From the NCBI GenBank assembly GCA_963969395.1, contig OZ017795.1, positions 13,206,001 through 13,270,000 on the forward strand: a DNA stretch of 64,000 bases. The letters are read 5' to 3'. The stretch comes from Pseudoscleropodium purum. Lineage: Eukaryota > Streptophyta > Bryopsida > Hypnales > Brachytheciaceae. How positions within the stretch are numbered: position 1 is the first letter of the stretch; each line of letters starts with the position of its first letter. Under the pieces are notes generated by a model that worked only from the letters and a program-made list of their open reading frames with translations, was not told where the DNA came from and did not search any database. Shown here one piece after another: positions 32,278 through 44,322 of this stretch. The translations under genes and the position numbers were made by a program.

Positions 32278-33771
32278 CTAATATAAATGGCGGAAATGTT
32301 CATCTGGCATCAGCCAACGATATGTATTAGAAAATTGCGTAACCACATGGGCCAAACTAGTATTTTCATCGTCAGTCTTCGAAGAAATGCGCTTCAAGTA
32401 AGCATAAAACACTTTTGCAAAGTCATGAAAGGCAAATTGTGTCGCACTAGGTGTTTTTCGTAGCACGTTGAAATACGCCTCTGACATGTTGTTTCCATTC
32501 ATCCGCCGAGCAATTTTTCGAATGGCATACTCTTCCGACTTACGTGAATACATCGGAATGACTTCCACATCTGCACCTGCTTTATGCAAATATGCAATAC
32601 GTGGATCCACCCACCATCTCCTCTGCAAAGTCTGTTTCATCTTATTTGCTGATGTAAATGTGTACAAAGACTTCATTGGCTGAGAAGCTAAGGTGGTCAT
32701 GCCCCAATCGCAAACTCCAATGTACACACGTAACTCATCCTCTGGAAAATGCAACAAGATGTTGTCCGGAGAAAGATCATTGTGCAAATGTCCAGCAAGA
32801 TGCACTGCATACATTATATGCATAAACGCCCATGTCAACTCCGTGCGCTTCTTCCGATATCGTCCTAAATGGTGAGCTTTTACAACCTCCTCTTCGGTTG
32901 GATTTGTATACATCAAACGGATTTGAATGTTGTCTGGATAGTCCTTATCCATATTCAACATTTGTCGAAGAGTTCCACCATTCCACCAATACGCATAACC
33001 TTCACACGTCGTTCCGTACACCGCAGCAAACCGTATCACACCTGCGTGTGGAATTCGAACAGCCATTGATTCGTTTTGATGTTCTAGCTTTGCAAGATCG
33101 GATCGAGTTTGGTGGTGAATGGATTTCTTTGCCGCAAACTCCCAATGAGGAAGTATTCTTGGACATCCTTCAGTACGAACCTTTCGAATCGTTGCATATC
33201 CACCTCTCATCGTTCTATCATCAACAGCAATCACGCGTGCTGTATCTGGAAGTGCTATGAGGTGCCGTTTGGTCCTTTCCGCTTCAGCAACTCCATCATT
33301 GCTTTTCCACCAACCAATTGAACCAACTCGATTGTGCTTTTTGGCGAATGGAGCACATCGCCCCCTAAATAAGTCCGCTTTCAGAATCACTTCTTCAAAC
33401 TAGGTGTCATTGGGTCGATATTCCTTGCCATATTTAACCAAAATGACTTTGGAATTCCACAAAGCGTCATGAACATTGTTCTCCAAACATTTGGTGAAGT
33501 ACGTTTTATGCATTTCGTCATACTACTTCACCACATTCAATGCATCCAACAACATTTGTTTCATGTCTACCTTGAATTTAGACACGCACTCCTCTTGATA
33601 TTTGATGTACTTATTGTCTAAAGACAATGTTGTTTCCGATTCATAAAATTGAACGATGCGCTCAATCATGAATTTTTTGCATTCCTCCGAAGGACTTTGG
33701 CGAGCTACCTCCAAGTTTGATGGTCCCTCTCCATGTTTTAGCTTCGCAACCTTCTTCTTCCCCTTCGTCAT
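32278..33771 (-). pseudogene. Protein-kinase-like gene carried by hAT element
   Basis: One minus-strand frame from ATG 33771 to stop at 32278 (~497 codons), interrupted by two TAG codons (33525-33523 and about 33402); the last 370 codons are open. Kinase features in order, numbered in the open part: Gly-rich loop GGYATIRKV (63-71), Lys in FAAKKS (88/89), catalytic HNDLSPDN (203-210, HRD changed to HND but Asp and Asn kept), DWG in place of DFG (228-230), then WWVDPR at the place of APE. All key catalytic residues are present, so the ancestral protein could have been active. The N-terminus is Lys-rich (TKGKKKVAKLK). Its upstream region is a GTCCG array like the element ends, tying it to the transposon. 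The TAGs fit CAG-to-TAG decay. Confidence 0.8.
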
Positions 33772-33959
33772 CGTGACAAATGAAATTGATATAGATCAAA
33801 TTTTTTAATTTGAAATTGAATTCACGCGCAAGTGTCCAAAAAATTGGCAACAAGGAGGCCCCAATAAACCACTCTTGCCTTGCCTCGGAAAGGAGCCAAT
33901 GGAGGATGAACCACCAAGCTCTCCGCTCCACCTTGCATTCACAAGGGGCAAAGCAAAAG

Positions 33960-34345
33960 TGACAATGCGGACGGCCCGTCCGCCCCATCGGACGGCCCTA
34001 AACCGTCCGCCTGATCGGACGGGCCGGGGGTGGCGGACGGATCGGCCGTCCGCCTCCCCGAAACCCTAGAGCCCCGTTCGCCCGATCGAACGGCCACGGG
34101 CGGACAAATCTGACGTCCGCCCGATCGGACGGTCCGGGGGGGCGGACGCATCGCCGTAATGGGGCGGACGGGTATCGGGGCGGACAGGGCGATCAGGGCG
34201 GACGCCGGATCCGACGGACAGGGCGGACGGGTATCGAGGCGGACGGGGCAGACAGGGCGAACGGCGGACAGGTATCGGGACGGACGGGGCAAACAAGGTG
34301 GACGGCGGACATGTACCGGGGCGGACGGGGCGGTTTGACCCTAAA
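33960..34345 (-). promoter_or_regulatory. GTCCG/CGGAC array upstream of kinase-like gene
   Basis: About 390 GC-rich bases with dozens of CGGACGG/CCGTCCG units, unlike the AT-rich surroundings and like the hAT termini. It sits ~190 bases before the kinase-like ATG. Probably transposase-binding or promoter sites. Confidence 0.65.
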
Positions 34346-37129
34346 GCGACCCTAAACCCATATTTTGCACAATAAACAAAGGTCTTCATGGCACTGTATA
34401 GTTCAACTAACTTTTCATTCATTCAATGTAAAATTTGAAATTAAAAAAGGTAGCCTTCCTTTATGACCAAATTTATGAATTCTTGGTAAATGATATTTTT
34501 GTACAAAGATATGAGCTAAAATGTGCAAAAATTCACGAAATGATTGCGACGTTTAATATATGTATCCAAATATTCACGTTGCATTGTGTATAAAGCAATT
34601 GTAAGAAGGTAGTTGAATAAAAATTCTACTATTAAATTGAATTAGTTGACGTCTAATCACTTAGTAAACCGCTAAATGTCCAAGTCCTTACAAGTGTGTT
34701 TTGGCTATCGAAAAAGAACATGGACTTATAGTTATCCCCAATGAAGCAAATTGTTTTTTTTTCAAAATCTCATGGTATAGATGTTTAACCCCTAAAGTTC
34801 TTTTCACTAAAAACACTTCAAAACTGCCAGTAGTAGTGCAAATACCAAGTCTTGGAAGAAAAATACTTTTGGGCATATGTAACCGTAGGATCTTGTAGTA
34901 AATTAGTTGGAAAAGATGTGGAAAAAATTTTAGACAAATCCACCATTTGGATTGTAAGATATTAGATATTGAGTGTTTCATTTAAGGAGGCTACTCAATT
35001 ATGTCTATTAATGAACAATTGGTAGGCTAACAAACCTAACTTAGCATGTATTTTAATATTTGTTCCAATTGTTTTAGGAATATTATAACATAATACTATT
35101 ATAATATTCTTATAAATGATATAGTACTAAATCATTTCAAAATCAACAACATTTGAACACAATCTGTCAATCTTGTCTTCCATACTCCTTTAATGATATA
35201 TATATATAAATATATATACATATATAAAATATATTAGATAAATCAACATGAACAAATCAATGATTATATATTTCATAAATCTATTCTTCATCAATCAAAT
35301 AAGAGTGCATGTGCAAATATAGACAAAGATGGTTTCTCCATTTGTTCCCAAAAATTAAATAAACAAATAGAGAAAGATATGAAGTGAATGTTACTTGGAG
35401 AATTGAAGGGAAAGAAATTGAAGTACTCAATTGCATTTTATTAAATTGGAAAATTGCATGTGGATGGCATGAATTAATCTTCATAGATGCTAAACTCATA
35501 TGAGTTGCATTTCAACATTTATGATTTATACAATTGATTGAATTGAAAGCTCTTGTAATTACATTTTCAAATTTTCGATTCAATCATTCAAATTTGCAAG
35601 AGTGATTTATGATAGATTTATAACTTTAAATGTGAAAGGATTCAATGCCTTTATGCGTTTGTTCATCAATATATTAATTTTAAATAAATAATATATATTT
35701 TTTATAACATATGCATAAACCATTGCATTAAGAAAAACAAAAACTAAGAGCCAAGCCAAATAGGCTGGTCAAATGAAGAGAACAAGAGAACAAGAGCCCT
35801 ACGAGAAAGCAAAGGAAAAAAAAAAAATATCAAAAGGATTCAAAGGAAGGAGCAAGATGCATTCTTACAAGACCGTAGAATACATAATGAGATAATGATT
35901 TCAAAATCCAAACACAAATATATTTTCTATTTCAATGAGAGTCAAAAATGAACTCCCCTGCTCTCAAAGATTGTACAATGTATACGTTATACAAAACGAA
36001 CATATAACAGAAAGAGTAGAAGACATCGTTTATCATGATTGAAAACTGAAATGATTTTTTCTTTCTATGTAGAATATTTTATGAAATGTAACAATGTATT
36101 TAATTATCATAGTAATTGGTAGAAATCTTTGTGCAATACATAGAAACATTTCATTCATGTGGAATTTTTTCATTTATTTAGGATTAAAATTGAAGTATTA
36201 TACTCTACAAAGTACAAACCGAAAACAATATCATATACCTAAGTTCAAAAGTTTGCAATTGTTTCGTGAATTCATTTTGAAAACTCAAACAAAGAAATAT
36301 TTTATAATCAATATCTTGTTCATTTGAATCATTTCAAAATTCGAATTCCGAATTCAATTCCTATTTATAATAGAAATTATGTTTGTCAATTTTTTAGATC
36401 TTTAAAAAATGAACCCTTTTTTTTTTAAATTAATATTTAAAAACATCTAAAATAAGAATATTGGAATTACCCTTCAAAATAAATATAGCACATGTATAAG
36501 TGTATAATGTATTCTACTCAATCAACTCAAGTAACGAATTTTTTTATGTTTTTAAGGAAAAATATAGCCATATATGATTTGAAAGTTAAAACATTGATTC
36601 TTTTTCTTTGTTTTCAAATCTAATCAAAATTTCATTAAAAAATATGAAAGACTCGATGTTCATTTGAAGATCGTGATGCACTTCTAATTAGAAAACACAA
36701 CCTTTTATTAAATATCATGAGGTTGAAATCCATTAAACTGTTATTCTAATTATGTATTGGGGCCTTTTTTTAAATTTTCATTTGCTTATGATGAAAAAGG
36801 AATTGATTATTTCTGCAAAACATTTGATTTCCTAATGAACTTTAAAAAAATCCCAACATCTTCAGATCTTCTCAAAACCTATTTAGAAGGATAATATGAA
36901 TAAATAATCCAAACATGTTTAACTTAACCACATTCCCCTCATTCGTAAAACAATTTAGGGAAGAAAAGAAAAGGTTTAGGGTAATTAGGGTATAGGGTTT
37001 AGGGTTTACATTTTTTTTTAAAATAAAATGATAAATCAATTACATTGATCCTCATTTAGCAGTGATTATTAGGCTGTTTTTTTTTTGAAATGTTACCGCT
37101 CTTTTTGAGTAATATCGATCTTTTAGGAT
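34346..37129. other. AT-rich spacer between the two hAT genes
   Basis: About 2.8 kb with no ORF that looks coding. It includes AT simple sequence (35200-35230) and telobox-like repeats near its right end. It separates the divergent kinase-like and transposase genes. Confidence 0.6.
36973..37008 (+). promoter_or_regulatory. Telobox-like TTTAGGG cluster
   Basis: GTTTAGGGTAATTAGGG then GGGTTTAGGGTTTAC. In plants AAACCCTA teloboxes occur in promoters and recruit telobox-binding factors. It lies ~0.65 kb before the hAT transposase ATG. Confidence 0.45.
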
Positions 37130-37360
37130 GCTCCAATGGACAGCTGGGCGGATGCCGTCGGCGGTCAGTGTTTAAGTGGGGCGGTCGGCGTGTCCAAAGT
37201 GCGGCCGGCGTCGGAAGGCGGACAGTGCAGACAGTCCCGTCCGACTGCCCGTCCGACCCGTCTGGCTTGTCCGCCCAACCGCCCTGTCCGACCCGTCCGA
37301 TTGGTCCGTCCGCCCACCCCGTCCGCTTCAGCCCCGTCCGGGCCGTTTCTTGTTTTTGAA
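37130..37360 (+). promoter_or_regulatory. GTCCG array upstream of hAT transposase
   Basis: GC-rich block with CGGACAG, GTCCGAC, CCGTCCG and CCGCCC units, again like the element ends, ~300 bases before the transposase ATG. It parallels the array before the kinase-like gene. Confidence 0.6.
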
Positions 37361-37655
37361 TGGAAACCCTAAAAATGAACCTTTAATTTTCTGGAGGGGA
37401 CTATAAATGTTAGAAGAGAAGCTTTGGTATTCAGTCTCGAAAAACCGAACACTAAGATTTCCAAGGGCTATGAGCTTCAATTTATTGAGTCTCTTGCTTG
37501 GTAATGCATAGTTCGGTGGACGGGGGGGCTTTGATTTTCAAAGCTTTGTGTGACTAATTTCATTGATATTGTATACATTGTCACGTTGTGGGTTTCAAAT
37601 TGAAAACATTCTATTGGTTTCTTTTGAAATTGAGGTAAAACATACACTTGTCAGT

Positions 37656-39812
37656 ATGGTGGCCAAACCGACGGGGGATTTTTCTCCTTGGTTTAGTGTG
37701 CAAGAGGGTGGTAAAGTAAAATGTAGGCTTTGCAAAGCGAGCATGTCAAGGAAGCTCAGCCGTATGTTCAGCCACTTAGGCTATTCTGGGCCTGAAGGTA
37801 TACGTGATAAAGGGGTGAGCCTTTGTCTACAATTATCAATGGCAGTTCGAGATTTATTTCGGCATTGTGAAGGAGTTTTTCCAAAACGCGTTGTAATGGA
37901 CAATGTGGATGGCAACCCTGGCCCTTCAGATGTTCAAGAGTTTTCGGCCGGAAAGGCTGTGTCGCATTCTGACTACGAAGATTCTTGTCCAGCGTTCAAA
38001 GAATTGGTATCAATGGTATGTGCCACAACTGAAATGACTTTGAGTACGGAAGCTTCTGGTGAACGTGAAACCCTGAGGGCATCAAGTTCTAGGCCTCAGA
38101 GGCAAGGGAGCTTAGTGAATGGGTTTGAAGAAGGTCATAGACGCAAATTACATTCAATGTGGGCAAATTTTTTTTATTCGGCGAACATACCATTTTCCGT
38201 GGCTCGAAATCCAGCTTTTAAAGAAGTAGTGAAGAAAACGGCTGCGTTTGGTAGGCCATACATTCCTCCCTCATACCACGACCTTCGGTACAAATTGTTG
38301 AATGAGGCGAAGACCAACATTCAGACACAGTTGAATGCACGGACTGAAGATAGCATTCGAAAATTTGGAGGAACATTGTCTATTGATGGATGGAGTTCCG
38401 TGACTAATCGACCTCTCATCAATGCCATGCTTGTATCATTCGCAGGTGAAGAATTTCTTGGATCTGTGGATACAAGTGGTTGTGAAAAAAATGCGGAGTA
38501 CTTGGCAACTATGTTAGAAAAGTTCATTGAACAAGTGGGGTTCAAGAACGTCGTGTTAATAACTACGGATAATGCTCCCGTGAATCCGTCCGCATGGGAT
38601 GTAATATCTGCAAAATATCCTCATATTTTTTACCAAGGGTGCGTGGTACATGCATTGAATTTGTTGTTGAAGGATTGGGCTGCACAGAAATGGATTGCTT
38701 CCAAATTGGATAAAGGAGTTCTTGTAGCTAAATTTATTAGGAAGAGACATATACCGCTAGCTCTATTGCGAAAGTGTTCGCCAAATCTTGGTCTCTTGAT
38801 GCCTGGGGATATAAGGTTCGCTTCTAAATTTATCATGATGGAGCGTTTGACAAAATTGAGAGGAGCATTGGAACAAACAGTGGTAGATCCGCAATGGGTT
38901 GAGTATGTACATACTCTCAAGAAGAAACGTGAAGCTAAAGTCCAACCAAAAGACTTGGCCTTAGCGGTGAAGAAAATTGTTCTTGATGACCATTTTTGGA
39001 ATCGGTCCATCAATTATGTGGAGATGGTTGAACCAATCATATCTGCACTCCGCGATTTGGATTCAAAATCACCATGCATGGGGAAGGTGTTGCATATCAT
39101 GAGGAAGTTAGAGAAGCACGTGAACGCATTACAAAATCCACCATTTTGTTTGCTAGAAGAACTTGCAATTCCATTGGTACAGTCTTTTTATGCCCGAAGA
39201 AGAATGGTGGACAACGATCTCCAATCAGCCGCAACTCTTTTGAATCCATATCTTCTTCATGACAAAGAGCTAGCGGATAACACAGATGCAATATCAGGAT
39301 GTAAGAAAGTTTTGGAGAGAATATGTAAATCGGATGAATATGTAGCAGTGGTGAAGAAATTTGGAGCTTTTCGACACAAGGAACCTCCATTCCACAATAT
39401 GTTGAATCCGGGAGATCAAATGTTGTCCGCACATGCTTGGTGGGATTTTGAAGGTGCATGTGGCAAGTTTATAGCTCCATTAGCGAAGAGGATATTGGCT
39501 CAACCGGTGTCATCATCTTCATGTGAACGAAATTGGAGCAACTATTCTTTTGTTTACAACAAATCTCGAAATAAATTGAAGCCGGAGAGAGCAGCGGATT
39601 TGGTGTACGTGTATACCAATTCCAAAGTATTAAACGCATCGAAGGAAAAAGATGAAAAAAAATGGTATAATGATAATGTGGATCCGATGGAATCAGAAGA
39701 TTCAGATAGGCCGACGTTAGAAGACGATGATGACGAGGATTTGGAAAGGGCCCTTTCAGCTGTAGATGGCGAAGATGACTTCAATCGTGCGACAGCATGG
39801 GGAGATGAAGAC
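37656..39812 (+). CDS. hAT transposase, N-terminal part (split by solo LTR)
   Basis: ATG chosen at 37656 (MVAKPTGDFSPWF); the frame is open from 37563. A BED-like CRLC...H finger lies at ~20-50. A DUF659-like region includes GGTLSIDGWSSVTNRP, then ITTDNAP and YQGCVVHALNLLLKDW. The hAT dimerisation region is near 39440-39620 (AHAWWDFEG, SSSSCERNWSNYSFVYNKSRN). An acidic tail follows until the solo LTR enters after GAC at 39812. Removing the LTR and one AAGAC copy restores the frame exactly into 43123-44322, so this was one exon of about 1,120 codons. Confidence 0.93.
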
Positions 39813-42800
39813 TGTCGCAGCACAGGGCAGGTCAATTCCCCATTATACTCACAAAAATCGCTCTAGAGTATAACTAAGTGACTCTAAAGATCGAACCCAC
39901 GAGATCCTGTGAAGTATCTAGCTCTATTAAGCAGTTAAGCTCAGTCAGTATCCCAATCTTACTTTCCGGTCCTAGATCTAGAACCAGAAATACTACCACA
40001 CCGGATAACTATAGACCGGATTTCTCCGTGCTTCCGGTCCTACTAACTATCCGGTTCGTACAAATACCGAAATCCCAGGATCTCACAACTTCCGATCCTG
40101 GAAATCCGTCCTGACCAATCCGGTCGGGATGGTCATCCTGTACCCGTAATCCTATCCGGTTTGGTTTTGCCTCTGTTTCACCATCAGAGGGGTCGCCGCT
40201 TAATTTTGAGAGTGGTAGGCCCACCACTCCTTCCGTGACTTATAGTGGCTGAAGACCCACTGTCCTACCTTCTAGACTCCTAAGCTAATCCGGATCCGGT
40301 TTGGTCCTTCACAACAACCCAGATAGCAATCCGGGTCGTAGGTCACACAAAGACCCCACACTCGATCCTCTCGTACTACAACGACCTTGATGCTACTTCC
40401 GATCCGTGCGAAGACAGGTGGTTACAAGTGCACCCGTCCGTTCCAACATCAACTAAAGTTCTTCCGTTACCCATACGGGTGGTGAGACCTCACAGGAGAT
40501 CGGACACTCGACCGGATTTCCCACCCGGGAGTTCTAGCGCAGCTAAGGAATCCCTCCCTACCCGCCTAGCCTAACAACGGCTTTCTCACCCGGAATCTCA
40601 AACTCTAGATGTGCTGAGGAACTAAGTTCACTCCCAACTCTTCGGTACCTACTCACATGCACCTTGGATCGGAAAATAAACACCAAGGGGAGAAATCACT
40701 TACAAACTCACTCGTACTATCCTAACTCCACATTATACAATCCTGTCGCGCTGGAGAGAGATACACAACGAAGAGAATGGAAAGGTACAAGAAGTTTGCA
40801 AAATGAACAACTCCCAGTTCCCATCTCAGGAACCGATTTATATACAAAGGGTCAAAACCCTAAAAGCACAAAAAGGAGCGGAAAACCCGTGGGGGTCCGC
40901 CGCCACCTAAATCTAACTTCCGGTCTAACCTAATACTATTGAGCCGGATCCGGATCCGGATCCGCTCCTACTCCTAACTGAAATTAAAATCCTATCTACC
41001 CTACAACTCTAGATCCTATCGTCGGGCTTCCGACCTCCGGGGTTAGCTCCTCGAAGACTTCGCTCAAATTTCGGACCCGTTCCCCCTCCTCAGGATTCGG
41101 TCCGGGTGGAGACTCCAAGTCGATGGTAATATCCGGTCTCGAGCCCGGAGTCCCAGTCCGTGCAGACTTCTTGGACTCAGGAGTCCAATCCTTCCTGTCC
41201 TTTGCCATAGTTGCATCCGGAAAGAGGTCCGGTAGAGAGATGTCCGAAAGGTGAATACCTTTGTCGCACGTCGCTCCCGTCAGCTTCCGGCTGCTCTCCT
41301 CGATCCGGTCCGCTGCCTTCCGCCCCTCCACCATTGCCGTCTCCACCTGCTCGGCGAAGTCCGCGAGAATCCGGACCATCCGGGAACCGGATAGTTTCTT
41401 CTCTTCGTGGATCTTCTCGTCGAAGAGCTTCGCCTTGGCCGCTGCCGTTCCGGTCTCTCCCAGGACCGTCTTGATCTGCTCGGCCACCTTCCGAGTCTCC
41501 TCCGCCATCTCCCGAGCGGCCGTCACGTCTTCCTGATAGGCGAAAAGTGTTGCCTTCAGTCTATCTACCTCCTCCTGCAACCGGCGGATCTCGGCTTCCT
41601 GCTTCCGGGTCTCTTCCGGATTCGTGATGCATTGCGCCACTTGTTCCGCCAAGTTGCTGTCCGGTGCAGCACCCACCAACTTGCCGATTGCCGCAAGCGT
41701 CCTGTGCTTGACCTCCCAATCCGCCCTGATGTTGCAGAGGACGTTGATCAGACCGTTGAACGGATCTTGCATATCCGGATCTCCCCCGGAATTGGTCTTC
41801 TCGGCTTCCGGTTTCTCTTCCGGGGCCGGTTTGTCTTGACCGGGAGGCGTCCCGCGCTTGTGTGGAGGCGTCAGCTTCTGTCGCTTGATCGGCGGCATCA
41901 ACTCCTCCTCTTCCTCGCTGGACTCCCGGTCTGACTCGGAATCGGATTCCGCTTCGTCATCCGTCTCCGACTCCCCATACTTCAGGAGCACTTCCTGCGT
42001 CTTCCACGCCTTCTCCTCTATGTTGGTGAGGACTTGGTTCTCCCGATAGAGGTGGAAGAGGTAAGGGCACACTGGAGTGGCCCTTTTCTTCCCAACCCTA
42101 CTAACAAGCTGGGCCACGAGATCGGAAATGATCCGTGCCCAGTCCACTTTCCGGGTACCACTGAGGGCACCGAAAATGGTGTTGCCGAGGGTGATCGTCA
42201 CCCTGGTCGGCTTCTCCGGGTGAAGAACCGGAACCAGGAATTGCAGGAGCCGACGGTGTCGGTCGTCCAAGCAATCCTCGACCGCGTATCCGTCCTTCGG
42301 GTTGACGGCTCCCTTGAACTTCCCTCGGACAAACTCATCCTTCCGGCTCGCCATTCCCAAACCTCCTGCCCGGAAACCGTAAACCGCTCTCCACATCCCC
42401 TCGTTCCAACTGACGGGAGCTCCCCTCACGGTGTTGTCAAACTGGTTGGACAGCTTTCCGAGGAGCTCCTTGACCATTCTCTCCTCCCTAAAACCCCAAG
42501 GTTTCTCGGCAAACCCTACGCAACCCATGGATTTGAGATCATCCATGAGTTCAGCCTTTTCCGGCTCTGTGGAGGGAATAACCGGAATGACTTTCCGGAG
42601 CTTCACCTCGCCTCCAGAGGGACTCGCTTGTCTCGACCTACGTAGCTGAGGCATTCCCACTCACATCTACCTCACTCTCTCCTAGCCGCACGTCCCGTTC
42701 CTCACTTCCTCTCTCCGATCTCAACCGGAAGCAGAACAGACAAAACACAAACGCTCAGACGCACAAACGACAAAAACTCAACCGCGCACGCTCAAGGTCG

Positions 42801-43117
42801 AGTTTCTAAAAGGGGGTGCAACAGTGAAAGCTCCTCCTTTTATAGTCCCTGGACCATTTCCGGTTTGTCATCATGAATCCGGGTTACCATCATAATCCGG
42901 TTCATCATCATCATCCGGTCCTAGACCTAATCCGTGTTACATTTCGTTTCCGTCGTTACTTACTCCTGACCGGATTAGATCCAAGAAGCCCACTACTTCA
43001 CGTTCCGTGCTAATTCTGAGTTTTCCTTCCCCACCTAATCGGATCCGGTTAGCTAATGACTAGTTGCCGTTCCTATTTGGGTGTATACTAAGAAAATCAA
43101 AATTCTAAGCTGCGACA
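39813..43117 (-). mobile_element. Solo LTR of the 12.5 kb Ty3 family
   Basis: 3305 bp, minus strand, TGTCGCAG to CTGCGACA, flanked by the duplication AAGAC (39808-39812 and 43118-43122). No internal region remains, so it is a product of LTR-LTR recombination. It carries the LTR ORF intact (42654-40996), P1 as TATAAAAG and P2, and the B-type sequence in the variable tract also seen in the 3' LTR at 17311-17665. Confidence 0.97.
40996..42654 (-). CDS. LTR-encoded coiled-coil protein, solo-LTR copy
   Basis: Intact ORF, ATG at 42654, same length as the copies at 8321 and 17538. The N-terminus is of the 3'-LTR type (MPQLRRSRQASPSGGE). An open frame in a solo LTR, with its own TATA box upstream, means this protein could still be made from the retrotransposon's remains. 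Confidence 0.85.
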   Translation of the reverse strand: MPQLRRSRQASPSGGEVKLRKVIPVIPSTEPEKAELMDDLKSMGCVGFAEKPWGFREERMVKELLGKLSNQFDNTVRGAPVSWNEGMWRAVYGFRAGGLGMASRKDEFVRGKFKGAVNPKDGYAVEDCLDDRHRRLLQFLVPVLHPEKPTRVTITLGNTIFGALSGTRKVDWARIISDLVAQLVSRVGKKRATPVCPYLFHLYRENQVLTNIEEKAWKTQEVLLKYGESETDDEAESDSESDRESSEEEEELMPPIKRQKLTPPHKRGTPPGQDKPAPEEKPEAEKTNSGGDPDMQDPFNGLINVLCNIRADWEVKHRTLAAIGKLVGAAPDSNLAEQVAQCITNPEETRKQEAEIRRLQEEVDRLKATLFAYQEDVTAAREMAEETRKVAEQIKTVLGETGTAAAKAKLFDEKIHEEKKLSGSRMVRILADFAEQVETAMVEGRKAADRIEESSRKLTGATCDKGIHLSDISLPDLFPDATMAKDRKDWTPESKKSARTGTPGSRPDITIDLESPPGPNPEEGERVRNLSEVFEELTPEVGSPTIGSRVVG

Positions 43118-43122
43118 AAGAC

Positions 43123-44322
43123 GTTATGCAAGACTTTCCCGATTTGGTGAATGATACGTATGATTATCATCTAAACCGCAAGGATGTCGTTCCCGACAAT
43201 GCAAACGATGCATATACCTTTTGTGAAGACGAGGACAATGTAGGGGGAGAGGAGAATCTACCTTCTTTAGCTGCATATTGCAATAGAACGGGATACTTGA
43301 ATAGCGAAAACATTCTATCGGAAAAGGCAAACGCTATTGCCAAAGAGGTGAAAATCAATGAGAATGCTATTGGTGATGATGGGAGAAATGAAGAAGTTTT
43401 AATTTCTCAATCTCCATCTGTGGCATTAAATGTAGTGCAAGAAAACGACAAAAGAGAAGATGCGGTCATGGAGGTGGACGTTCCAAAAGATGTGGGCAAC
43501 AATAGTGGTGATGAGGGGGAACCAAATATTGCGGTACAAAAAAATAATAATTCACTTGGGATGGCAGTCACAAATTCGGCAATTGTGAAGAGTGATAAAG
43601 GAAAGGAGCCAATGAAGTCAATTTTTGAAGTACCGAGATCTAGTGCTCTTCTACCAATACCGTTGAAGTCTGTTAGCACACGATTGAATGATTCTCAGAG
43701 CTTTGGATATGGAAAACGCCTAATGAACATTTCCAAAAAAATTTCTACAGGCGGTAATCTACGGAAAGTAGCGTCATCACCTACAAGCCTAAGTGATACA
43801 GATAGTGATCGGATGCCATTGGCATCTTTGCATGCTCGCATTTTAGCAAAAGGAATGGCGCAAGAACCGATCAAATCAACAAACGGCATTCTATTACTTC
43901 AAAAGAAAGCCAAAGTGGAGATAACCGTTCATGGACATGTTGACCCTACATCGAGATTGATGGTTCAAGAATCGAGTAACGTGAAAGCGAAAAGAGAAAT
44001 GCAACCTTTTGCTATCTCTCCAGTGAAGAATAGGACCCCTCTTGATGAAAATGTTGCTACTTTGTCAAATAGAAAGAAAAGAAAGGTTCCTATTCAAAAA
44101 GCTTTTAATCGTTCTGTCAAAGTAAAAAAAGAAAAATTAAATTCGAAAGAAGGGAGTAAACCTACTTCGAGAGAAGACTTGAAGGAGACAACGATACTTG
44201 ATTCCAACAATGAAGATGACTTCGACAATGAAGATGACTCCGATAATGAAGATTTTGAACGGAGAGCTGCAGGAGAAAGTAGTGGAGCTGAGGTTAGAAG
44301 AGATGTGGATTGGCGTCCATAG
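43123..44322 (+). CDS. hAT transposase, C-terminal extension
   Basis: Continues the transposase frame after the solo LTR (VMQDFPDLVNDTYDYH). It is ~400 codons, Ser/Asp/Lys-rich, with basic patches (NRKKRKVPIQKAF, VKVKKEK) and an acidic repeat near the end (NNEDDFDNEDDSDNEDFE). It has no known catalytic motif and is longer than usual hAT C-termini. Stop at 44320-44322. Confidence 0.8.
   Translation, partial: VMQDFPDLVNDTYDYHLNRKDVVPDNANDAYTFCEDEDNVGGEENLPSLAAYCNRTGYLNSENILSEKANAIAKEVKINENAIGDDGRNEEVLISQSPSVALNVVQENDKREDAVMEVDVPKDVGNNSGDEGEPNIAVQKNNNSLGMAVTNSAIVKSDKGKEPMKSIFEVPRSSALLPIPLKSVSTRLNDSQSFGYGKRLMNISKKISTGGNLRKVASSPTSLSDTDSDRMPLASLHARILAKGMAQEPIKSTNGILLLQKKAKVEITVHGHVDPTSRLMVQESSNVKAKREMQPFAISPVKNRTPLDENVATLSNRKKRKVPIQKAFNRSVKVKKEKLNSKEGSKPTSREDLKETTILDSNNEDDFDNEDDSDNEDFERRAAGESSGAEVRRDVDWRP

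Noticed and set aside
32832..33260. 142-codon plus-strand ORF
   Set aside because: Antisense shadow of the kinase-like gene.
36973..37008. Interstitial telomere
   Set aside because: Only three or four imperfect TTTAGGG units; a promoter telobox cluster is simpler.
37563..37655. Upstream extension of the hAT transposase to 37563
   Set aside because: The residues before the ATG at 37656 are hydrophobic and low in similarity to a BED-type N-terminus; the frame is probably open by chance.
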